Origin: Girardinichthys multiradiatus
Lineage: Eukaryota; Chordata; Actinopteri; Cyprinodontiformes; Goodeidae
Assembly (NCBI RefSeq): GCF_021462225.1
Contig: NC_061813.1
Coordinates: 19,430,442-19,494,441, forward strand
DNA: 64,000 bases
Direction: 5' to 3'
The translations under genes and the position numbers were made by a program. Of the stretch, positions 55,341-64,000 are shown piece after piece (position 1 is the first letter of the stretch; the number at the start of each line of letters is the position of its first letter). The notes under the pieces are model-generated. The model was not told the DNA's origin, did no database searches, and saw nothing but the letters and a program-made list of their open reading frames with translations.

Positions 55341-55815
55341 GGAAAATGACGAGTACGAGTATCTGGGATCTAGTTCTTTTAGTGATGACCCAAAGTTCAT
55401 GGCCATAGGTGAGGTTAGGAACAGTAACCGACCAGTAAATCGAGAGCTTTGCTTTTTGGCTCAGCTCTCTTCACCACAACGTACAGGCACAGCGTCCCCT
55501 TTACTAAAGCAGCTGCACCGTTCAGCTCCGTCTGTCGATCTCCCGCTCCATTCTCCCCTTATTCGTGAACAAGACCCCGACATACTTGAACTACCCTCCA
55601 ACCTGAAGAGGACAGGCCACCCTTTTTCCGGTTGAGAACCATGGCCTTGAACCTGGAGGAGCTGATTTTCATCCCAGCCGCTTCACACTCGGCTAAGAAC
55701 CACCCCAGTGCATGCTGTAGGTCTTGGTTAGAGGAGACTAGCAGGACCACGTTATCAGCAAAAAGAAGAGACGATATCCACTGGTCCCCAAAGTAGACCT
55801 CCTCCGGCCCTTGGT

Positions 55816-56166
55816 TGCGCCTAGAAATCCTGTGGTTCGTCCTTCTTGGTGGTATGCTGACATTACCCTGGATACCGTGGCTCTTGATACATCACAAAGA
55901 CTTGCTGTCTTGGTCACAGATGCGCCAGCAAGACGTGCACCAACAATTTGTCCTCTTTTGAACTCTGGTATGTCACCCATAATGTTGTGTGCATTTCAAT
56001 ATTTTGAGCAAAACTGTGCTCTTACCCTGCTAATTGAACCTTCACACTATGCTCTTACTGGTGCAATGCGCAATCAATGAAGACTGGCTACCAGGCTTGT
56101 CCAATTTAGCCATGGAACCTCCCACACTAAAATGACAGGTGTTTCAGTTTCATTGTCCAACCCCTG
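55816..56166 (-). mobile_element. Tc1/mariner 5' half (D-x36-E family)
   Basis: The terminal repeat GTTTCATTGTCCAACCCCTG ends at 56166, followed by TA. The minus strand continues through the leader to the transposase start MGDIPEFKRGQIVGARLAGA, with helix-turn-helix ASVTKTASLCDVSRATVSRV (55820-55980), and stops abruptly at Rex3. Same family as 49057-49652, complementary part. Confidence 0.82.
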
Positions 56167-56167
56167 T

Positions 56168-56660
56168 ATATCTCAAAATATGCAAACTAATGCTATGTGG
56201 GACATTAAATAGGTATGTATCTCCTTATGTCTCTTGTGACAATGCCTTTTATTGGTCCTTCTTCTTGATCCTTTGTCTGTGATGTTTTCTGACGTTTCTA
56301 CTGCATATGACCATTTTTTAAACTGAAAGAACACCAACAAAAAAAAGGGGCTTGTTTTTTGATCAATAATATTTTCAAGAGACTCAAAGTGTAGGCTGTA
56401 ATAGCAACATTAGTGTCTGTCATGATTGCCTGAAGTGATTTGAACAAGTTTATTTGTTTGTACCCTTTTATATTTAGTTGCAGATGTGCAATATTGCAGT
56501 ATTATTTCGTATATTACCATGGCATTTATGTTTTGTTTCCCAAAATAATTAATCTGAAACCCCTAGATCATACCCTTTTACATAGTTCACGCTCCACTTT
56601 GTTTGATGAAAGGTCTTGACGGTAAATGAGTTACAAGACTTTTCCATATTTTTATAGGTA
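56168..56660. other. cntnap2 intron, nothing recognised
   Basis: AT-rich; no gene or repeat recognised. Confidence 0.5.
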
Positions 56661-57470
56661 CAAGACATGTCAAAAAATAGGAATATTGTGAAAATATTTA
56701 CTCATTTCTATTCATTACACATTCTCAGCATATTTCATGCCTTTATTTCTTTTAATTTTAATGATTATGGCCTACAGAAACCCAAAATTCAGTGTGCTGC
56801 TGTTCATCCATTGTGTTTTCTGAAGTCCACAGTCAACGCAGCCATCTACCAGGACATTTTAGAGCACTTCATGCTTCCTTCTGATGGCAAGCTTTATTGA
56901 GATGCTGATTTTATTTTCCAGCAGGACTTGGCACCTGGCTACACTGCCAAAGGTACCCAAAGCTGCTTCAGTGACCATGGTGTTCCTGGTCTTGAGTGGC
57001 CAGCAAACTGGCCTTACCTAAAAACCATAGAAAACGTATGGGGTGTTGTCAAGAGGAAGATGAGAAACACTAGACCTAACAAGGCAGATGACCTGAAGGT
57101 CGCTATCAAAGCAACCTGGGCTTCCATTACACCTCAGCAGTGCCACAGACTGATCGAGTCCATGCCACGCCACACTGATGCAATAATTGATGTAAAAGGA
57201 GCCCCAACCAAGCATTGAGTGCATAGAAATTAACACACGTTTTTCATCTCTCTTTCAGAAGCCTGACATTTCTGTTTAAAATATCGATTTTATGATGTTG
57301 ATTGATGTAATATTATAGTTTTCGGAGACACTGATTTTTGGGTTTTCATTTTCTGTAATTTATATTCATTAAAATTACAAGAAATAAAAGTTTGATGTAT
57401 TTCACTCTATGTGAAATGAATGTATATAATGAGTTTCACTCTCTGAAATTAGTTACAGAAAAGTTAGCCG
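56661..57470 (+). mobile_element. Decayed Tc1, internally deleted
   Basis: Imperfect inverted ends (CATGTCAAAAAATAGGAATA at the left; a diverged GGGTTTTCATTTTCTGTAAT region on the right) resemble a distant relative of the Tc1 at 33616-35226. The coding part starts in mid-transposase. Confidence 0.75.
56790..57218 (+). pseudogene. Tc1 transposase C-terminal remnant
   Basis: It starts within the catalytic domain: VNAAIYQDILEHFMLPSDGK (close to NAASYQEILEHFMLPSAEK of the intact copy), a TGA/TAG-type break after KLY near 56900, then FQQDLAPGYTAK and TIENVWGVVKRKMR, and the C-terminus SMPRHTDAIIDVKGAPTKH. D to E spacing is 34. The first catalytic Asp and the DNA-binding half are missing, and PDLNPIE has become PYLKTIE. 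Confidence 0.85.
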
Positions 57471-60400
57471 AAGTTAGCCTTTTTTATTGAACATGAAACA
57501 TGAATTTATTTTATGTCATTGTTTGAATACATGCCTGGTGCCCCAGAACCAAGTAAATGAGAAAATCATTTGAGGGGTAAATGTTTTCTTTGTTAAAATA
57601 AAAAAGCATTTCGGTCTTTCTCTTATAACTTAAAATATCTCATTTAACCTTTTTTTATTTTTAAAAAGAAAGTAATTATTTGTAATTTAATTCAATCTCA
57701 TAAATACTAAAAATGTTTACAGAGGGCTTATTAAAAAGCTAATACAGCCCTAGACTTCTTAGTTTTTTGGGGTTTTTTTTGTAAAATATATATAAACCAC
57801 ACTTCCCTGGAATTAATGCATTTATAATAAATATCTGGTCAGAATGATGCCTAAATTTATGGCTGTTATTGTTTAGATATACAGCCATCTAATTCTTCTT
57901 TTCATTGTGAGAGGCAGCAATTCTAAAGTACAGTGGAGGTATTCCACGCAGGTCCAATGAAGTGGACATGACTCCAGAGGAAGGTAAATCTTAGCCATGT
58001 CCAAATCCTGTGTCATGCTACAATGCTTTCAGTAATTCTGACCTGTGGTTTGGTTGACACCCCTGCCAATATTTGTGAAGACTCTGTGACAAGTGAAGTT
58101 TCAGTATTGAGGGGTTTCAGATTGGCAGAGGAGGCTTTGGAGCATTTGGAGAAAGTAAGCTTTAGACCTGCTCTAAAAATGGGATGTAAACTTTTAAATT
58201 AAACATTTAAAATGATGTAAAAATACATTGTTTTACTCTAGATTTTTTTCGGATAAATCACACAGCATTATACAAATGTGTTGTTATCCTGGGAACAAGG
58301 TACAGGTTTTGAGCAGCATCCTGTTGATGTAAACATTAATTATTTGATAGATTGATTAGGTTATGACATTATTAGCTGATCATTCAAAAGAATAGTCAAA
58401 TATTTCCCATTATTACCCTTTGTGGACTTATTCTTAGACATATATTTACTTTCTGTGTTTACCATTTGCTGAACAACCTCTCTCTCTGTCTGTCTGGGTT
58501 TTCAGTCCATTCTTAGTATTCCTCAGCTTCACCCTCTGTTCCACCACCATGTGTCTCAGAGCTCTAAGCTCATCCCTGATATCATTCCCAGTCTGTCTGT
58601 CCATCTGTAAACTTTGTTCAGCGTCTCCATCCTCTCATTCAGCACATGTTCCAGTCAGAGGGGGCAGAAACCACCAGCAGAGTATTCCTCCTTTTTAGAC
58701 ATTCAGGAGAAGGTTGGAAAGCGGATTAGGTATTTTGTGCACACATATCCTATATTTAAAATTTCCACTGGCCATTGCTAGTGTCCAATGTAACTCTCTC
58801 ATACTGTTGCATGTTGAGGTGGTCTATGTCCATTAACCATAATCATCATTGCTTTCTGATGGTTTGCTTACAGCTGACTTACTATTTCAGGCTCACTTTT
58901 ACAAGTAAAGGGGTCATTTGGATCCTTTTGAATTTTCTGATTTGCAATCCGCATTTGTTTGTTTTATTTTTTTAAACTTTAATATGTGATTTATAAATAT
59001 GCTTGTCATCTTGAGTTGGTGTTAAGTGCTGTAAATGTAATCAATAACCAGGAACTTTAATATGACCGAAGTAATTACTTTAGCTACAAAAGTACTTTCC
59101 TTACCGAAGATATACATAGGAAAATAATTTTAAAATATTCAAGTAAGATTGCTAATAATTACTGCTGTAAATTAAATTAAATTACCCTACAATTGAAACA
59201 AAAATATGATTCCATTGTTTTGTTTTTTTCATTATGTTAAATCATTTTGGGATGATCTTTCACAGAGGATAAAAAAACTATTAACATTAACAAAGATCAA
59301 ATTTTTTTTCCCCTAATTGAAAATATGCCATACTCTTCTTCAGTAGTTGTGGATATTTTCTTTTCTGGACAGCAATTTTATAAACCTAACACCATGTAGA
59401 AATGCTAATTTGTCACTCAGTGTGTTGCACTCAGGGCTGCAAGAACCAGCACAACCCTGGAATAAGCCTAAAGACTAATATTTTCCAACAACAACGTCTC
59501 ACATAGAAGCATTGAAACTGACAGGAGCACCAACCCATAGGTAAAGAGAGATGCACCAGATCCATTTCATCTGTCTGCACAGCGGTTGGCCGTTCCACTT
59601 TCAGTCACACTGTGAAGGACTGACTCCTGCTGTCCAGACAGAAACAACATCCAATATTTCCTCGAAGTCTTATCAGGGACTTTGGGTTACACCCTGAATG
59701 TCACATTTTGCATGATCAAGCACCATCACTATCTCTGCTTCAGCATGCCAAATTATATAATTTAATTTAAGGTAACTGTAGTGCTTCTGGAAAAGAAGTC
59801 GTGCATTAGCAGGTTTTAAAAATACTGTATAAATCAATACTGTTAGAGAAAAGAAAAAGGTAAATCTTTCTGAATGTCCAAAGGAGGGAGTACAATACAC
59901 AAACACCTCTACAGCCCTAACTTTGAGTGACAGAGGTAACATATTTCAAAATGTGATATTTTGAGTTTATATTGGCATTTGTGAGTTTCCTGCAGTAAAT
60001 CAGAAAGTTCTGTACCACGGCTACCACTGATAAGCTCCATACTCAAAACTAATGCGGGTGAACCGATCGGGGGACAGTAAGTTTTATAGTGCCTATTTTC
60101 CATTGCATTAAAACTGTTGTAAAACGGGATGTGATGGAACACAATGCTTGCAGGAGATTTTATCAAAACCAATACACAGGAAGAGAGAATGTTATCAAGT
60201 TTATTTTTATCAGAACTTATTTATGTGTGTCTTGTCAGGTATACAAAGCAGGCCTATTTCATTGTCTGCAATTACTTTGGGGTTTATAACCTTTTGAAAT
60301 CAGCAAAAAAACTTTAACATCATCACTGTCTTATATTCGTCAGAGCTAGAAGAAGCTTTGTGTGTGTATTCTTGTGTTTCTACATATGCAACTTGCGGTG

Positions 60401-61692
60401 GCCTTAACATGGCCACTGTGATCACACTGGCAGCAGGCAGGCATTTTGGCCCTTAATTTCTTTGGATACCTCCTGACCACATACATATCCACACATACAC
60501 TGACACACTTGTTCTCCCTGCTGGGGTGGGTTGATTAGTGTGGACTCCCTGCTGATGTAAAAGCGAGGGTCGTCAAGAGCATTCTGGGAAGAAATAAACA
60601 AGGCAAATGCATGTCTTGGAAGCGCTGAAGACTCACACAGATGCCGCCAAGCACAAAGTACAAAAGCTTACAAAAGCTAGCAGATGCTCTCACACATATG
60701 CATGTAGCAAGGCAAGTTGTGTGTATTGATTGTTAGGCAGATTCCCTCTGCTGAGGGTGATTTGCAGATGACCGTACCTTGAACCTTTGCTGCAGTGTCC
60801 TCAATATTGATATATTACAGCCAGAGGAGCACTCAACTGAATACAATTGGAAAAAAAAATTACTGTACTTGATGGGCAAAGGAGATTGGTATAAAGGTAC
60901 TTTGAAAAAAATAAGGAAAAAGTTAAACGCAGAGACATAGAAAGTGAAATAAAGACAAAGGTGCAAAGACGCAGGCAAGGATGGAAAAATGGATCGGACT
61001 TGGTGTCACTAAAGGTGATATATAGAGCAGAGGGTGAGGAGAGTGAGCGAGCTTCTCTTTCAGCTCCACTAGTAATACCCCTTTCTAAAACATCCCTCAT
61101 ATTTAATGGACAGCTACAAGGGAAAGGAGGAAAAGGAGAACACATATCTTGCATTCACCCAACACACACATGCATGCTACCCTGAAGTACACAGAGAATG
61201 ACACACATTAAAGAGAAGATGCCCCGAGACTGAAAGGTGCCTGAAATGGGTAGAAGGATATGGGGATTGAAAGAAGAAAGAGGACTTGAAGACTTGAGGG
61301 AAAATAATGTGCAAATGTATCAATGGTGTGAGTGAAGTACTTTTGGATTCACACTGACCAAACATACAGTGCCTTCATTGTGGAGAAAAATTTATGCTGT
61401 GCAAAGTAGATGGGGAGAAAGACACAGCCAAGCATAAGCAAATGATTTTTTTTTACCTTACTTTGACTATCTATGTTCTAAATCCAAAATGATTTCTTGA
61501 GTTTTAGAGCACAATATCAATCCTGATACTTATTTTACAGTAGCTACTTATTTGAAATTAAATTAAGTTCATTTTTACCTCAGGTTTTTTATATATGTCT
61601 TTGCACTTTATAAAATAAGTATTTACTAAAAACAAAACTAGAACTTTTTGTGTTTTTGAAAACATATTTGTCACCTCTGCACCACTCACCAG
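57471..61692. other. cntnap2 intron before exon G, nothing recognised
   Basis: About 4.2 kb of AT-rich sequence; short frames look compositional, no repeats with clear ends. Confidence 0.5.
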
Positions 61693-61842
61693 GCTCAAGT
61701 CTCAGTGATGGCCAGTGGCATGCCGTACGTCTGGTAGCCAAAGAGAATTTTGTCCTGTTGACAGTAGACGGCGAAGAAATGTCTGCCGTGCGTTCCACCT
61801 CACCTCTCAGCATTACTACGGGAGGAACATATCACCTAGGAG
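61693..61842 (+). CDS. cntnap2: cntnap2-like exon G: laminin-G 2 continued
   Basis: 150-nt phase 1/1 exon after CACTCACCAG and before GTAAGG. It encodes the LamG2 signature SLSDGQWHAVRLVAKENFVL, then LTVDGEEMSAVRSTSP and YHLGG, matching CNTNAP2 across its length. The following exon, which should finish LamG2, was not found before 64000. Confidence 0.93.
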
Positions 61843-62090
61843 GTAAGGATGACCCAAAAACCATCACAGCAAGGTTGTCATGCACAGTGCACCATTTCCT
61901 TTCAGCCACATTCAGACTTTACAAAGTAGCGTCAAAGCAAGTTTTAATTTAAACAAGAGTTTTTGTGGTAAATTACAGAAAGGTCTGATTTTTAAACAAA
62001 ATTGGCAAAAAACATAGAAAAATGGAACAATCTATAGATCCTTGGGTGCTACTTGCTATGCTTATGTGTCTTCACTACATCCAGTGCCTT
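61843..62090. other. cntnap2 intron after exon G
   Basis: Nothing recognised beyond the donor site. Confidence 0.5.
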
Positions 62091-63010
62091 GTAAACGTTC
62101 ATTCCCCTTGCTTTTTTTTTTTTTTTACATTTTGTCCCATTATACTCACAAAATACAATGTATTTTATTAGAATTTTATGTGATAACCATAATTATCATG
62201 TGAAAGGAAAATGATTCATGGCTCTTAAATATTTTTACATATACAAATCTTTACAGCTCCACATAGATTTGTATTGAGATCCTTCTGTGTCCCCTCTGGC
62301 TGCTGTTATAGCTGTGATCTTCTGGTGTGTATCTACCAGCTTTGCAAATATAGTGACTGAAATGTTTACCCCACCATGACCAGCATCTCCTTCCCTACTG
62401 TAAAAACCATTTCCTCAGCACGATGCTTCCATCAACATGATTCAGGGTTGGGTGATGTATTCATTGGTATGTGCAGTGTCAGTTTTCACCCATACATGGC
62501 ATATTGTAAGTACCTTTTCCATGTATCTGCTGAGTCTGCCATTGGTTTTTCACAAACTGCAAATGGAACTTCTTATGGCATTCTTTAAAGAATCACTTTC
62601 TTCTTGCTCCTCTTCTAAATTATTGGAGGACACAAATAATGATGTCATAACAACAGATTCCTCATCTGAGCAATGTATCTCTCCAGCTCCTCCAAAGTTT
62701 TTATGAAGCTCTTAGCTGCTTTTCTCATTGATGCTGTCCTTCCCCAGCGGACCGGTTTGAGTGGGCAACTGTATTTTGATAGATCTTTTTTCAGATGATG
62801 GAATAAAGATTGTTCTGTTAGATGTTCAAAGCTTGGAATCTTGTTTTGCAGTGAGGCCCTGCTTTAAACCTCTTACAACTTTCCGGTCTACTGTGTTGGT
62901 TTATAATTTTCTTGTTTATTAATGTTCCTTCCACTTTGTCTCCTTAACATAAAATCCCCAACGAATACAATCAAAGTTTGTGGCTGTAATGTGACAAAAT
63001 GTGGAAAAAA
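62091..63010 (-). mobile_element. Tc1 fossil, antisense
   Basis: The left end CAGTGCCTTGTAAACGTTCA and, at 62976-63003, GTGGCTGTAATGTGACAAAA are the usual outer and inner repeat wording of an old fish Tc1. The interior has antisense transposase phrases (CAGCACGATGCTTCCATCAA). No frame. Confidence 0.65.
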
Positions 63011-64000
63011 AAGACATCTCTGCCACAAATTCTACTTAAATGCAGTCCTTACATTTTCAGCTTTGCTGACATTTTGTTGCTTGTGGATATATTCTCCAGT
63101 GGAAACAGCTCAGAAACTACAAAACCCAGTACTGATCTACCCAGATATAGCATGGGCAGCATCTTTAATCTGTCTGAATTAGAAGTACGCTGGGTTAATG
63201 ACGCCAGACACCGTTATCTGTCTGCTAAACGATGTGTGTGCAAGGGGTCTCTGTATGAAATTACAGTGTCTGAGAGAGCTACCGTGGCTCCGATTGCTCC
63301 ATCATGCCTTGGTCTCTTCTCCCTGGCACAGTGCAATCTCCTCAATCAAGAAAAACCTTTTCCTCAGACTAGTCAATACGCTTCAGAGCACTTTACACAC
63401 ACACCTCAAGATTCTTCTACGTTGTTGTCTGTTTAAATGTATTTCTCACTAAAGTTAGGTGAATGCCTCAACTCCATGGTGACTATTTTCTTTTGTTAAA
63501 TCTACAGCTGTGTGTGCCTGAATGTAGCTCTAGTTTTAGCTTCTTCATTTGTCTTGTTTTTCTCTTTCATTTCTTTTAATCAAGGGTCGCAAAGACTTTT
63601 ACTTAAACCCTTAAAAGTTCTTCATTATTATGATTCATTCCAGTGTCTCTTTTTATCCCATGTCTGTCTTCTCTGGTGTTTCCTTACTCCTTTTCTTCTT
63701 ATCTCCAGTCTTTATTTTGGTTGAATTGGTGATTGATTGATTTTAGTGAGCAGAGCTGTGAATCAATAGAGGCTGAGAGGAGACAATCTCTGTAATGTCT
63801 TTACTCCTAAACCGTATGCGGATTATGATCTGCTTTATTTATGTATACATAAAAAGTGATGTGTATATTTTAACTTGAATACGATGAAAACAGCGAGAGG
63901 CTGGCAATGGTTTATAAAATCTTTGTGTACTATTCAGAAAACATATATTCATACACATTTATCAATACAATTTTGAGTTAAACAAGAACTTGTTTGTGGG
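63011..64000. other. cntnap2 intron to window end
   Basis: No exon recognised. The frame at 62999-63436 has no family resemblance and no splice context. Confidence 0.5.

Larger units (their letters stand above)
50438..55358 (+). mobile_element. Second Rex3, plus strand, inserted into the first
   Basis: It begins CCCCTCCTTGAACCG (50438) and ends ...GACGAGTACGA (55358), flanked by the 13-bp duplication GTATCTGGGATCT (50425-50437, 55359-55371). The 5' leader is split by a solo LTR. The start of the endonuclease (GMWNVTSLGGKEPELVREVE) is present to about 51377, then the Polinton-like fragment intervenes. Rex3 resumes at about 54181 within RT (EVVKKLCGG) without the missing middle, so a deletion removed part of Rex3 together with the far end of the inserted DNA. 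Confidence 0.85.
50069..55815 (-). mobile_element. 5'-truncated Rex3, minus strand, split by a second Rex3
   Basis: 50069-50437 holds its 3' end (minus frames with MSFLHRVARNSLRDRVWSSA and HIKRSQLRWLGHLYRMPPGH). 55359-55815 holds the adjoining RT part (SLLFADNVVLLVSSNQDLQH region on the minus strand). The break point GTATCTGGGATCT is duplicated on both sides of the insertion. The 5' end is truncated within RT near 55815, where Tc1 sequence begins. Confidence 0.82.
18907..61842 (+). other. cntnap2: cntnap2-like gene, internal part (7 coding exons)
   Basis: Seven exons with GT/AG borders and compatible phases read as one continuous protein: end of the discoidin (F5/8C) domain, laminin-G 1, and the start of laminin-G 2. 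The order and wording (for example [48 protein letters not shown]) match vertebrate CNTNAP2/Caspr2 as I remember it better than other CNTNAP members. Caspr2 is a single-pass neuronal adhesion protein of the neurexin superfamily that clusters Kv1 potassium channels at juxtaparanodes. Introns here are about 10.95, 0.145, 1.09, 8.8, 4.7 and 16.15 kb. Signal peptide, first part of discoidin, EGF, fibrinogen-like, LamG3/4, membrane and cytoplasmic parts are outside the window. Teleosts can carry cntnap2a and cntnap2b; I cannot tell which this is. Confidence 0.9.

Noticed and set aside
62922..63436. Frames of 86-145 codons considered as the next cntnap2 exon
   Set aside because: No laminin-G wording and no matching phase-1 acceptor; part overlaps a Tc1 fossil.

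Overview
The window is nuclear DNA of a teleost fish. The evidence is a split vertebrate neural gene with very large introns, plus a repeat load typical of fish: Rex3-type RTE retrotransposons, CR1/L2-type LINEs, several Tc1/mariner lineages, a hAT remnant, an endogenous retrovirus and a tRNA-derived SINE. There is no sign of prokaryotic organisation.

The only recognisable host gene runs left to right. Seven coding exons between 18907 and 61842 encode the end of the discoidin domain, laminin-G domain 1 and the first part of laminin-G domain 2 of a contactin-associated protein, closest to CNTNAP2 (Caspr2). The rest of the gene must lie outside on both sides, so nearly all of the 64 kb is intron.

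Layout: 1-1.5 kb, two Tc1 elements, one interrupted by a LINE tail. 1.9-2.6 kb, a MITE-like element. 3.2-13.7 kb, a Rex3 element with a 12-bp target duplication, split by a minus-strand provirus (4.1-12.1 kb) with a 4-bp duplication. 15.3-18.7 kb, an almost complete minus-strand LINE. 18.9-31.6 kb, cntnap2 exons 1-4 of this window, with an L2 fragment, an LTR-like stretch and a C-rich repeat in the first intron. 31.7-35.5 kb, a Tc1 with 38-residue D-E spacing, a hAT piece and an intact Tc1 with a 334-aa transposase. 40.4-45.5 kb, two more exons with a C-rich strand-asymmetric repeat between them. 48.6-57.5 kb, a SINE, Tc1 remnants and a deeply nested block. 61.7 kb, the last exon, followed by a fossil Tc1.

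The most unusual part is 51.4-54.2 kb. Inside a Rex3 copy (itself inserted head-on into another Rex3 and also carrying a solo LTR) sits a fragment that looks like one end of a Maverick/Polinton or adintovirus-like DNA element. It has a control region with a perfect DR1 site and CCAAT boxes every ~55 bp, two uninterrupted ORFs (290 and 278 aa) each behind its own TATA box, and a convergent truncated retroviral-type integrase. Neither ORF product is one I recognise.
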